From the NCBI GenBank assembly GCA_963691705.1, contig OY829540.1, positions 49,140,158 to 49,204,157 of the forward strand: a DNA stretch of 64,000 nucleotides, given 5' to 3'. The DNA is from Viola odorata. Its lineage: Eukaryota; Streptophyta; Magnoliopsida; Malpighiales; Violaceae. The notes under the pieces were generated by a model. That model made no database searches. It was not told the origin of the DNA and worked only from the letters and a program-made list of their open reading frames with translations. Each line of letters opens with the position of its first letter. The stretch's first letter is position 1. The position numbers were made by a program, and so were the translations under genes. This document shows positions 53,801 to 64,000 of the stretch, piece by piece.

Positions 53801-56769
53801 TAGTCCCAAAGCCTAACGGGGACTGGCGCATGTGCATCGATTTTACTGACCTAAATAATGCCTGTCCCAAGGACTGCTATCCCCTTCCGCGAATAGATCA
53901 GTTAGTCGATCAAACCGCTGGGTATGCTTATCTAAGCTCCCTAGATGCGAATTTCGGATATCACCAAATCCCTATGGCCGTAGAGGACGAAGAAAAAACT
54001 ACCTTCATCACTCCTAGGGCTACATACTGCTATACTGCAATGCCGTTTGGGCTAAAGAATGCTGGTGCAACATTTCAGCGTATGGCAAACAAAGTTTTTG
54101 AAAATCAAATCGGGAGAAATGTAGAGGCCTACGTAGACGACATCCTGATCAAAAGTCGGAGTTTCAGAGAACACCTCGCTGACTTGGAAGAAGTTTTCAA
54201 TGTGATGAGAAAGCACAAGATGAAGCTAAACCCGCGGAAGTGCATGTTTGCATTCCAAACGGGAAAATTCTTGGGCTATGTGGTCAGCCGGAAGGGCATC
54301 CAACCCAACCCGTCAAAGATCAAAGCCATCCAGGACATGATATCCCCGCGAACTGTCAAAGAGATACAGAAGTTAACCGGGCGCATCATTGCGTTGGGGC
54401 GATTCATATCTAAGCAAGACGAGAGATGTTTGCCTTTCTTCAAAGTCATCCGCAACAAGGCTCCCTTCGGATGGACAGAGGAATGTGAGAAAGCGTTTGC
54501 AGGACTAAAAGCTTACCTATCATCAGATTTAGTGCTGACGAGGCCTGAGCCCGGCAACGAACTATATCTATATTTGGGAATAGCTGACGAGGTAGTCAGC
54601 GCCGTCCTTGTGCGAAGTGAAGGGCATGTGCACCGTCCTGTGTTCTTTGTAAGTCATATATTGAAAGATGCCGAACTGCGATACGCTCCTATCGAAAAGA
54701 TAGCACTCGCTCTAGTACAGGCCACGCGAAAGATGGATCGATACTTCCAAGCCCACCCCGTCATTGTACTCACGGATCAGCCGTTGAGAAGATTCTTCAG
54801 AAAACCTGAATCTTCAGGAAGAATGCTAATTTGGGCTATCGAGCTCGAACAATACGGGTTGCAATACAAAGCTAGACCAGCCGTTAAGGCCCAAGCGTTA
54901 GCTGACTTCATAGCTGAGTGCACATTCACAAAGGACACAAAGATAGATCTGTTGGAGGAAGAAGCAGAAAGTCCATGCCTACCGTCTCCGGAGACATATA
55001 CAGATGCGTGGGTCATCCACGTAGATGGAGCAAAAAATCAAGAATTAGCTGGCGCAGGAGTTTTCTTAGTTGGACCAAACGGCCTGGAGATGCGATACGC
55101 CATCAGAATCCTGCAGCCATTGTCCAACAATGCGGCTGAATACGAAGCGATGTTGGCAGGACTCAGAATTGGAAACAGTTTCTCTATCGGAGCCACTCCT
55201 GGTGTGGAGAAGGAAGACAGAACACGTTTAAAGATCCGAGGAGATTCCAAGCTAATAATGGATCAGGTTCTGGGGAACTCCCAAGCCAGAGAACCCATCA
55301 TGGCCCAATACTTAGCCAAAGTGAAGCATGAGCTGTCAAAGGTACAGGAAAAAGGCACCCTGGTCACCTTTGAGCACATTCCTAGAGAAAACAATGAAGA
55401 GGCCGATAGCCTCGCCAAGATGGCAGCCAATCCGGAAGCCTCAATACCCAGTGACGTGCGCTATGGAGAACTGCCTACACCTTCTTTCATGGAAGAGCAG
55501 GCATCGCTCTGTGTGGAAGAAATGGAAAATGATTGGAGGATCCCAGTGATAGAATATCTGAAACATGATAAACTACCGGGGGACCAGACAGAGAGAAAGA
55601 AAGTCCTAAAACGGGCAGCACGATGCACATATTATAATGGAGAGTTAATACGAAGATGTTTCTCCCATCCGGCCGCTAAATGCATAACGGAGCAAGAAGG
55701 CTTACATGTGTTACGTGAAATTCACGAAGGGATATGTGGCGTGCACATTGCTAGCGGTACTCTGGCAGCCCAAGTCTTTCGGTCAGGATTTTACAGGCCT
55801 ACCATTCGACGGGATTGTCATAACTTCGTGAAAACCTGTCAGAAATGCCAGGAATATGCTAAGATTCCTCGAAAACCTGTTGTGCCAATTTCAGAAATAG
55901 TCGCACCATGCCCGTTTGCAAAATGGGGGATTGACATCCTGGGCCCGTTTCTAAAGGCCAGATCTCAGTTAAAATTTGTGGTCGTAGCGGTAGACTACTT
56001 CACAAAGTGGGCCGAAGCTAAGGCGTTAGCTACCATCACCACTAAAAAAATTTGGCGTTTCTTCAAACACCAAGTTATCATGCGATTTGGAGTACCACGC
56101 GTGCTAGTTAGCGACAACGGGACACAATTTACAAGCCAGTTCTTCAGGGATCAATGTGCAGAGTTCCAGATAGAGCAAAGATTCTCCTCTGTGGCACATC
56201 CCCAAACCAACGGCCAGTCGGAAGTAACTAACTGCAGCATCCTTAGTGGCATCAAAAGAAACTTGGAAGGGTCCAAGAAGAAATGGCCAGACGAATTGCC
56301 ATATGTACTATGGGCCTACCGCATGACTGTCAAGGCCAGCACGGGAGAGACCCCGTTCGCGTTAGCATTCGGAACCGAACCTGTCACACCAGTCGAGATT
56401 GGCATGATGAGCCTCCGGGTGGCTCACTTCAAAGAAGAAAACAATGAAGAAAGGTTACGAGCTAACCTCGATACTCTACCAGAAACACACGAGGAAACCC
56501 TCCTGAAAACCCTGCACTACAAGAGGAAAATGGCACAATATCACAACCGGCAAGTGAGGGAGCGATTGCTCAAAACTGGAGATTTAGTGCTCAGAGACAG
56601 GCAGGCAGCAGGACAACGTATGGGAAAACTCAGTCCAAACTGGGATGGACCGTATCGTGTCACCCGCATTGTGGGAAAAGGAGCATACCATCTGGAAACG
56701 CTCGAGGGAACGCCCCTGCAGAACTCTTGGAACATTGCTCGGCTGAGGTTATACCACGCCAGGAGCTAA
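50896..56769 (+). pseudogene. Tat-lineage gag-pol, one frame with two in-frame stops
   Basis: A single 1,958-codon frame, interrupted only by TAG at 52291 (codon 466) and TGA at 53179 (codon 762). Gag core at about residues 270-425 (AESYDGTKDPISHLNKVKDF, GVARLWFEGLPAGSI); an Arg/Ser-rich segment precedes it. A Cys/His motif follows (YCKFYKVKGHSTDVC). Protease: RTLVDNGSAVNLF, NAILGRPFLNRF. RT: PVLVPKPNGDWRMCIDFTDL, FGLKNAGATFQRM, AYVDDILIKS near residue 1081. RNase H, then archaeal-type RNase H (WVIHVDGAKNQELAGAGVFL, EYEAMLAGL, GDSKLIMDQVL, ENNEEADSLAKMA). Integrase: HHCC, DDE in WGIDILGPF, VSDNGTQF, NGQSEVTNC, and GPY/F in NWDGPYRV. The dual RNase H defines the Tat lineage. The TGA replaces what is usually Gly. 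All enzyme motifs are intact, so the copy is young. Confidence 0.93.
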
Positions 56770-56859
56770 TCGGGTAACATCAAAGTTATTCTAATAAATG
56801 AATATTGAGATATTCACTATGCGTTTGCTACTGGTAATATGCAGGTAGCGAAGAATGCT

Positions 56860-57340
56860 AGGAGTGAAAATCCTATCCTTGTGATGGCTGGTCCTGATCA
56901 GACAGCTCACTAAGACGAGGCACGCCCTGGCATAACAAGGCGTTTGGGAGTGAAAATCCTATCCTTGTGGTAACCGTGCTCACATAGACGGCCCATTAAG
57001 ACGAGGCACGACCCGAAACGGCTCCCCGGAGTGAAAATCCTATCCTTGCGGCAACCGTGCTCACATAGACAGCCCGTTAAGATGAGGCACACCCCGGAAT
57101 CCTTGGGAGTGAAATCCTATTCTTGTGGTAACCCCATAAGGAGAGGCACGCCCCAAGGAGAGACCAACTCCGTCCTGGAAGTGAAAATCCTATCCTTGTG
57201 GTAACCGTGCTCACATAGACGGCCCATTGAGACGAGGCACGATTCCACGGACGTGAGGTACAACGCTTGGGGGTGAAAAGTCCTATCCTTGTGATGGCTG
57301 GTCCTGATCAGACAGGTCACTAAGACGAGGCACTCCCCAA
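56860..57340. repeat. Tandem repeat family 1 downstream of pol, ~72-92 bp units
   Basis: The anchor GTGAAAATCCTATCCTTGTG occurs at 56864, 56950, 57031, 57109, 57181 and 57273. Each unit also has TGCTCACATAGACGGCCC or TCCTGATCAGACAG and GACGAGGCACG. Copies differ in length. Confidence 0.85.
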
Positions 57341-57341
57341 A

Positions 57342-57650
57342 GCCTATCTGTGGCGAAAGGAAATAAAGAAATCCTAACTAGTAGCCGCGCGGTTGATACC
57401 CGGTGAAGCGATGTTGGAGCCTATCTGTGGCGAAAAGAAAACAAAGAAATCCTAACTAGTAGCCGCGCGGTTGATACCCGGTGAAGCGATGTTGGAGCCT
57501 ATCTGTGGCGAAAGGAAACAAAGAAATCCTAACTAGTAGCCGCGCGGTTGATACCCGGTGAAGCGATGTTGGAGCCTATCTGTGGCGAAAAGAAATAAAA
57601 GAAATCCTAACTAGTAGCCGCGCGGTTGATACCCGGTGAAACGATGACGG
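57342..57650. repeat. Tandem repeat family 2 downstream of pol, 77-78-bp units, 4 copies
   Basis: The anchor GCCTATCTGTGGCGAAA begins at 57342, 57419, 57497 and 57574. Units contain AAGAAATCCTAACTAGTAGC and GCGCGGTTGATACCCGGTGA and are almost identical. Confidence 0.92.
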
Positions 57651-58036
57651 AGAGGTGACCATACTGCAACAACAACGTTGAAACAGACGTAAAGCCCCCT
57701 CTGACAACGAGGGACGGCAGGAATATGAGTGCAGCAGATGCGGAAGCAACGCTGATTTACTCTCAGAAATGCTATCGGAGGATATAATGGACATGCTACT
57801 TGAATGCAGCTGATGAAAAGCTAACGGGATACAACGCGAAACTATGTGTCTATGGAAACCTAACGCCAAACGTCCCATGCGGACAAGTGATCAAACGGCA
57901 TTATGAAGAAAAGCAGATAAAGAACTTCTATCCAAAAAGAGTGGATTAGCCAAGTCAAGGCCGACATCGTTTAAAGTACAAAATAAGGATGGGCCCGTCA
58001 GCCACAAAAATGTAAAACATCTAAACAACAAAAAGT
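57651..58036. other. 3' flank of antisense gene A
   Basis: No gene. This is the region just beyond the stop codon of antisense gene A and would contain its 3' UTR and polyadenylation signals. Confidence 0.5.
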
Positions 58037-60324
58037 CTAAAGATTGGGCGGCGCGTTGACCCCTTCTTGCTGAGCAGCCTTCCACTGGTAGAAACCGCTA
58101 TCATTAACGGTTGAGGCTCTCTTGTCAAAATACGCAGAGAGATCGTCAATACGGAGCTCTTCAACTCCATAATGATGCATCACGGCTTCCGACATGATTC
58201 CCCCACCCTGCTCCAAGTACCAACGGTTCTTCTCAGCGTTAAGGGAGGAATCGGCAGATAGCTCAGCGTTTCTCTGTCTCTCTAGACGCAGGCTATTCTC
58301 CTCTTGAGAAATGTGTATGGCCAGATCAGCACGTTGTCGCTTCTCCTCCTCCAAAGCCAACTTAGCGGCCTCCAACTCTTGTTTAACCGCGGTAGCCTCT
58401 CCCCGAGCAGTCTCCATACCTTCGTTGGCAGCAGCAAGGGCATTTTCAAGACGCTGTCGCTCTTCCAGCAGCCTGTTTATCTCTCCTTGCCCGTTAGCTA
58501 CAGCTCTGGCATTCTCCTCATCCATATAGTGAAGATGGCAAAGTATAGAAAACGCCTGAGAGCGAAGGAAATTGATGCGCCCCTGCTCGCCCCGGGCCAC
58601 AAAGGCATCCCTCTCCCTTGGAAGAGACAAAATCTCTACCACTAGATAAGCGGTAGAGGAAATCACGGTCTCATGATCAGCATCGGCAGGAAACTGCAGA
58701 ATACTGTCCCTAAAGGAGCGTAAGCTAACGTGATGAGTCTGCAGGAGAGGAGGTTCGTATGGAGAGATACCAGCCATTAAGGCAGGGGCGGGGCCACCCC
58801 TCGCAATAGTTGGATGAGGCATCGGAACAAAGAACAACGCGCCAGGAGAAGCTGGCCGGCTAGTGGAGCCCTCCACGTTAGGCATTGAGACCTCATTACC
58901 TCCGGGCACCTCAGGATTAAGGGCATCAGAATCATAGCCTGTTGGGGTGTGCACAGAATGAATCGGAGAACCAGGAGGCACATGGGGTTGACCGCCAAAA
59001 TCAACAGGTTCAGATTGATCAGCAGACGCACCCTCTCCCCCAAGGGCACTCGAACTACGATTGGCGGCCGAGGAAGAAGGGCTATTCTGAAGATCATAGC
59101 GAGCCTTCTTCTGACGCTCGCGAAGGACATCGGCGATACCCATATCTCCCTGGGAGGTAGAGGGGACAGAAGCAGCAACGACTTCCTAAATAGCGCAGAA
59201 CGTGATAAGGAAATCGTGTAAAAAGAAAGACAAAGTTTTAAAAATAAGAAAAATGCTCACCTGAGTGGTGGAGGACACAAGAGGAATCCCAACAGGAATC
59301 GGATCAACCATAGCCTCTGAAGAGACAACAGTCTGGGACGAAACGGATGGGGCAGCACGTGCTTTCCTAGGCCTTTTCTGTCTTACAACTCGAGTGCCTG
59401 TAATGTTAGCGGTAGCGGTGGCCTCCCCTTCCTCGGCGTTAGCGGCAGCAGCAGCCCTAGCTTCAGCGGCAGCTTTCTTTTTCGCCTCCTGTTTCCTCCT
59501 CCTTCGGAAATACTCGGGCTCCCAACCAGGCGGAGGCACTGCACAGTCACAAAACGTTAGCGTTAGTACTTCTTGACAACGCAAAAGAAAAAGGTCAAAC
59601 GCTCACCCTTCTTGCACTGTTCCACGGGCAACCCGTTGGCCACTTTTCGAGCATCAACGCTAAAATCAAATTGAAGCAGCGTCTTCAACCAGCCATCCTC
59701 CGGGTCGGAAAGGGGTTTCCGATGACCCCAAGCCCCATCTTTAATTGTTTCGTTGAAGCCAGCCCTCCACAACGAATCAGGCAGATCAACAATAAAAAAT
59801 TCCTCTTTCCAGTGAGGAATAGAAGACTCAATGCCCATTAGTTTCCAGGTAAAGGGCTTCAAAGAACCGTCTTCGTAGCGAGGCGATATCGATATCACCC
59901 CTTTACGGGAATACAATTGGAAAATGTCATGAAGCAACGCTAAGGTGGGAGATTCTATTCCCTTGAAACGGCACAGTGCGGCAAAAGCACTAACAACGCA
60001 AATCGCGTTAGGACTCAACTGGGCCGGAGCCAAATCAGAATCAGCCAACAATAATTTTACGAGCGGGTCAAGAGGGAGACGAAACCCATGATCGAAGAGC
60101 TTAGAATACAGCATTCTACTATTTCCGGGCAAAATGTTATTCAGTCGAAGCGACTCAGAAGCAGGATGCACGGGATATTCCTTGGGAAATCGCGCAGAAA
60201 ACCCAGCAAGTCTACGGTTAATTAAGGGCAGCGTGTACAGAGAAGTGGGAGTAGTATCAATTACTTCTTCCCCGGAGGACCTTTGAGGGTCTCCTTCTTC
60301 AGAGGATTTCTTAGTTCTAGCCAT
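58037..60324 (-). CDS. Antisense gene A of the Tat element: gypsy-type 'transposon protein' (PF04195-like), 3 exons
   Basis: Exons 60324-59607, 59538-59261 and 59185-58037 join in one frame of 714 codons. The splice sites are G|GTGAGC/TGTGCAG|TG, then CAG|GTGAGC/ATTTAG|GAA. The N-terminal 240 residues match gene B and the plant domain called putative gypsy type transposon: MLYSKLFDHGFRLPLDPLVK, LSPNAICVVSAFAALCRF, WKEEFFIVDLPDSLWRAGFN. Exon 2 is basic and Ala-rich (FRRRRKQEAKKKAAAEARAA), a possible nuclear signal. Exon 3 has a long coiled coil (INRLLEERQRLENALAAANE, VKQELEAAKLALEEEKRQRA) and ends AQQEGVNAPPNL. It lies tail to tail with pol, separated by two tandem-repeat families. No enzyme motif is visible and its function is unknown. 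The frame is intact, suggesting selection or youth. Confidence 0.75.
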
Positions 60325-60936
60325 GGCTAACAAGGAAGAAACAAAGAGAAAAGAAAAAGGACGTGTACCTTCGTGAAAGAGAATGCGAGGAGTCTTGAAC
60401 CAGAAAGAGAGAGCGGCGCAAAGTATTTATCCAAAGACACAATAGCGTATAAGGGAAAGATGGAAAAAGAAAAAGGGGTAGAAGAAACAATAGATATAAC
60501 CCTGAAAGGACACGACCAGTCAGCAGCAGACACGTGGCGGGGTAGCGCGTCACAAAGTAAAGCACGCGCCAGAAGGTGCAAATTTGAAATAAGGACGAAA
60601 CGCTTCTGCATTCGCAACTCCCTAGGAGACGCTTGCTCCAAACGCCTCTCTGTGGAAGGACACGTGTCTTCTTTCATCATTACCCTTCAAGTCGCATTAA
60701 ATGAGGGACAGAGGGATTGATTAAAAAACATAAAAAGCAGCGTTGACCTTGCCAAACGGCGCGATGGTACAAAGAAGATAAAGAAGGAATAAACGGTAAT
60801 ATCATACAGTACGACAAAGGATACAAAGCGTTAGCATTATTACAAGAGAAACAATGTTCGAATGGTTTTCAAGAAATAACAAAAAAAGAGACAACAACAA
60901 GAAAAACAAGGAAAGGCCCAGGCACCATCGCTAGCG
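60325..60936 (-). promoter_or_regulatory. Upstream region of antisense gene A, with G-boxes
   Basis: Minus-strand TATA-like GGATAAATACTTTG lies at about 60424-60433, roughly 100 bases before the ATG at 60324. A leader intron is possible: donor AAG|GTACAC near 60370, and acceptor TTCCTTGTTAG directly before CCATGG. Two CACGTG G-box cores lie at 60531-60536 (GACACGTGGCG) and 60661-60666 (GACACGTGTC). G-boxes bind bZIP and bHLH factors in plants. The part near 60780-60936 is the 3' flank of gene B. Confidence 0.45.
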
Positions 60937-63056
60937 TTAGGCTTTCTCCCCCGAAGGGCCAGAAGAACCGTTGTCACCTTTGCTAATCTCACCCATCACG
61001 ATAGAGATGTAATCAGCTACCTGGGCTGGATCCGAAGGGTTACCTTTGAAACGGGACGCAAATCCAGAAATGAAGGCCTCCAGAACCCTCTTCCTCCATA
61101 ACTCTTCCTTTAATGACGCCCTAGCAGACCCCTCATCTCGAGCAAGTATCTCTTCGCGGAGAAAGAGATTTTTCTTCTTTTCCAGCGCCAATTCCGCCTC
61201 CAGAACTTCTATCTTAGCTTTCCCGATAGACTTTTCCCTGTCCAACTCCGTTTGGGACGATTCACAGAGGCGCGTCAGCAACCTAGAATGCTCCACCGCC
61301 TTCTCTAGCTGCACCCTTGCAACACACAATGCGCTGGAAAAATTACGTGACTCGCGATCGTGAATTTCGAATTGATAATTCAGATGGCAGAAGAAGTCCA
61401 GAGAATCATTCAGAACATGGCGAAAGCGTGCCGAGGGAGGGAGTTGAAGAAATTCCTCTTTCTCCTTTTTGGAACTCAGCATCTCCCCTATCAAGGGTGC
61501 AGTAAACTCATCTCGAGAAAAAGGTTGGGGAACCCCGACAGCGCGAAGGGCATCAAAGCAAAACCCTGCAAGATTCATACGGTAGGCCGGGACCCCGTCA
61601 GGACCAAGATTGATTGAGGGAGGCGGAGAAGAGCCCTGAGGAAAAATACTCTTGAAAGGAGTAAAAAATAGCTGCGGAGTAACCATAGGCGGTAGCTCAG
61701 CAGTTAAGTCCGCCACAGGAGGCGTGACCACTACGTCAGGAATACAATGAGCAATCGGAGAATCGGGAGCGTCAGCCATGGGAGGAGGACATTCCATCGG
61801 TAGGGCCTCTCCCTCAGTAGAATAAGTTTTTTCCAACGCCTCAGCGGCTTCCGTTGGCTGAGAGGCGCCCGCCTCAGACGAAACAGCAGGCGTAGAAACA
61901 GTTGCCACATCCACAGGAGATGTCCCGGTAGCTTGTCTACCAGAGGCCACTCGAAGTTTTTTCCGACGCTGGGAAGCAGCAAGAGAAGAAGCATGGCAAA
62001 GGTCTGACTTGGCATCCGCATCCTCATCATCGCTAGTAATTACCTTCGTTGCGACAGGCTTGGAGTCCGTCCCCTTGCGACGCTCCGGTAGCCAATTTTC
62101 CACAAAGTGAGAAGTTCGTACAGAGCTAACGGGCCTTCGCCCTCCCCGGGCAACCGTTTTAGTTCTCTTCCTCGAAGGAGGAACGCCACCCCGACTTGAG
62201 CCCTCGGCCGAAGGCAAGGCCGGTAAGGTTTGAAGCGGTGTTACGTTCAGAGGAGCACCAGTGTCACCTGGGAATCAACCGTTAGCTTCTTATAGCAAAC
62301 AAAGCGTGCGAGGGCCAAAGTAAAGAAAATATGGAAAGAAATAGGCTCACCCATAACGCACTCTTCCAGAGGTTTGAACAGAGCAAAGGCACGAATGCGG
62401 TAGTGGGTATTCTCGTCTAACAAAGCGTTAGCCTGGTCCAACTCAGTCCTGGACAAAATCGCGGGATTTGTCCAAATGGGACCTATCAGTTCCTGATTGA
62501 AATTGATACGCCACAAACGTGACGGTAGCTCCAGAACAAAGAAGCTGCTCTTCCAATCAGCTACACCCTTCTTGAAGCCGTGAAAACGTTGCCAAAACGA
62601 CTGCACGAGCGCATCATCCCACCGGGGAGTAATCTCGATTAAACAATTGTAGCAAATCATGCTAAAGAATTTGCGAAACAAAGTGATAGATGGGGTAAAA
62701 ATGTTCTTCAACTCGCAAGCGCAAAGAAAAGCATAAACCGCACACCAAGAGGAAGGAGTTATCTGGGCAGGATTAAGGCTATACTCCCGTAGCAGAGTTA
62801 GTATCGACTCATGAACGGGAAAGCGGAAACCATAAAGGAACATTTTAAAATAAAGAAGCCTACTGTGGCCCCACCCTGGATTATGAAGTCGCATATCACT
62901 TCCGGGAATAGAAGGCTCATGCCCAGGAGGAAAGGTAATACCATGTTCCTCCAATTCGGCTTTCAGAACCACATCGCAGGTAAAAATGCTCGATGATTGG
63001 GCGACCTCGGGATCCATGGGCCTAGAGATAATCTGGCGAGGTCTATTCCTAGCCAT
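60937..63056 (-). CDS. Antisense gene B of the Tat element: paralogue of gene A, 2 exons
   Basis: Exon 1 63056-62351 and exon 2 62267-60937 join at ATGG|GTGAGC...TTCCCAG|GTGAC in one frame of 678 codons. The N-terminal 235 residues are homologous to gene A: LLYFKMFLYGFRFPVHESIL, LNPAQITPSSWCAVYAFLCA, WKSSFFVLELPSRLWRINFN. Exon 2 begins basic and Ser-rich (PPSRKRTKTVARGGRRPVSS), continues with a Pro/Glu-rich linker, and ends in a helical, charged coiled-coil part (LDREKSIGKAKIEVLEAELA, LEKKKNLFLREEILARDEG). The first intron is phase 1, at the place equivalent to intron 1 of gene A. It is on the same strand as gene A and about 610 bp upstream of it. No stop or frameshift was seen. The role is unknown. 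A chromatin or integration accessory role is only a guess. Confidence 0.75.
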
Positions 63057-63552
63057 AGCAAACCAACAAAAAGGAAATCTGAGAAGGGACGAATTGATAC
63101 CTTAAAGGAGAAGAATCGCAGAGAAATCGGCGGACAGTGACGAGCGGCCGAAGAGGTATTCGGGGAAGAAGACGAAGGAAGACAAAAAGGAAAATTCGAA
63201 GTAAGGGCAAAAGTTTTGAGAAATTGGAGAATGGCCCTTCTTAAAGGATAAAAATGCCACCGCATTAATTGAGTCACCAATCGGGCGAAGACGCGTGTAA
63301 AAGAAGTTGGCCACGTGGAAGCGCATTAAAGAAATTTGAAAAAAGAGAAGTTATTCGTCGAGACTCCCCAAAAGGGCGAGACAGTATTGACCCGGTCAGA
63401 GTAACCGCGAAGCGATTGCCTCAGTCAGGCCAACCGCTTGCGTTAGCTATCACCAAGAACCAGCAGGCTAACAGAAATAATGACAAAATTGGAAAGGCAG
63501 AAAACATCATTTTATTCATAAAACGTCAATAGGCGGGTACAATGCAAAATGT
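63057..63552 (-). promoter_or_regulatory. Upstream region of antisense gene B, with a G-box
   Basis: A CACGTG core lies at 63312-63317 (GCCACGTGGAAG), about 260 bases before the ATG. A TTTTTATCC TATA-like sequence lies near 63245-63256 on the minus strand. The right part is the 3' flank of gene C. Confidence 0.4.
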
Positions 63553-63980
63553 CTAATCCTCATCAGGCCAGTAAATGCCATGGTGATAAACCCCGTCATC
63601 ATCAAGGAATGGCATCTTCCCGTCAGCATTCGGGACAAGCTGGTCTGCCTCCCTTTCTGGGCAGGACCCTGACGGGCATGACCTTTCTTTGGCAATCGAA
63701 TCTGCCAACCCCGCACCAGCACTGGTGGGAAAATCCTCGTTCAGCGAGCAATCAGGGGAAGAAAAACGTTTGCCACCCTCTTGAATAGCAGAACCAGAAG
63801 AAGCCAAAGTCGCAAAGGGCGTCTGGGAAGTCCGTTTCCCCTGCTTCTTACGACCCTTTCGGCGGACCGGAGGCCTCCATGGTGGCGAATGAGGGGGATG
63901 ATCTGAGTCCGGCGAAGTCGGGGGAGTCGGCAAGGAGTCGCGATCCATGGAACTTAAGAAATAAAAATCTGCCATGTGAC
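63553..63980 (-). CDS. Antisense gene C, last exon (gene continues beyond window)
   Basis: An open frame runs from a splice-acceptor-like CTTTTTTGCTTTTGCAG| (ending at 63981) to a TAG/TAA-type stop at 63553. An ATG at 63975 would give 140 residues. The protein is Pro/Ser-rich, then basic (RRKGRKKQGKRTSQ), and ends DGVYHHGIYWPDED. If the acceptor is real, the exon begins in the same phase (G|GT) as exon 2 of gene B, so the start codon would be outside the window. The sequence itself shows no clear similarity to A or B. Its position and strand continue the antisense series. This is the weakest of the three gene calls. Confidence 0.45.
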
Positions 63981-64000
63981 CTGCAAAAGCAAAAAAGAAG

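Overview
The window looks like nuclear DNA of a flowering plant, most likely a eudicot. Single-copy genes have spliceosomal introns, intergenic DNA is AT-rich, and most of the 64 kb is nested transposable elements of plant-specific lineages (Ty3/gypsy Tat/Ogre, Athila-like and CRM-like chromovirus, hAT, Mutator-like, mariner, CACTA, MITEs). Nothing bacterial or viral was seen. The species cannot be named from the sequence alone.

Layout. 1-7340: a solo or broken LTR carrying a hAT MITE with a perfect 8-bp target duplication, the 3' part of a plant mariner transposase, a coiled-coil ORF with its own TATA box, a minus-strand LTR, a 207-bp tandem array, a minus-strand ORF with EAR-type motifs, and a mariner-type terminus. 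7341-13255 is the gene island: an UPBEAT1-like atypical bHLH gene (+), an F-box gene of the Arabidopsis At5g39250 type (+, with a 5'-UTR intron and two uORFs) and an alpha-expansin gene (-, two exons). 14542-15834 is a Pack-MULE that captured two exons and an intron of a chloroplast EngB/YihA-type GTPase gene. 15943-16020 is a degenerate tRNA-Asp. 17600-24605 holds a hAT end, a decayed CRM-like chromovirus and, inside it, an Athila-like element. 24606-41000 is a large decayed Ogre/Tat element on the minus strand: 3.3-kb LTR, minisatellite-rich 3' region, pol, intron, gag-pro. Its 5' end is missing. 41464-45425 is a 3.96-kb MULE with ~770-bp terminal repeats, a FAR1-type transposase fragment and a GRF zinc-finger ORF. 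It sits next to a single exon of the TGD3 lipid-transporter ATPase gene. 46290-48595 has CACTA subterminal repeats, a fold-back MITE and another LTR-like repeat. 48596-50238 is a hAT transposase gene cut by the insertion of a younger Tat-lineage retrotransposon that runs from 50239 past the window end.

The most unusual system is this last element. Downstream of an almost intact gag-pol (one 1,958-codon frame broken by only two stops), and separated from it by two tandem-repeat families, lie at least two, probably three, antisense spliced genes. Genes A (3 exons, 714 aa) and B (2 exons, 678 aa) are clearly paralogous. Each has an N-terminal domain of the 'putative gypsy type transposon' kind (PF04195-like), a phase-1 intron at the equivalent place, a basic low-complexity middle and a C-terminal coiled coil. 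Extra ORFs are known in plant Tat-lineage elements, but a tandem pair or triplet of duplicated antisense genes with a conserved intron is worth attention.
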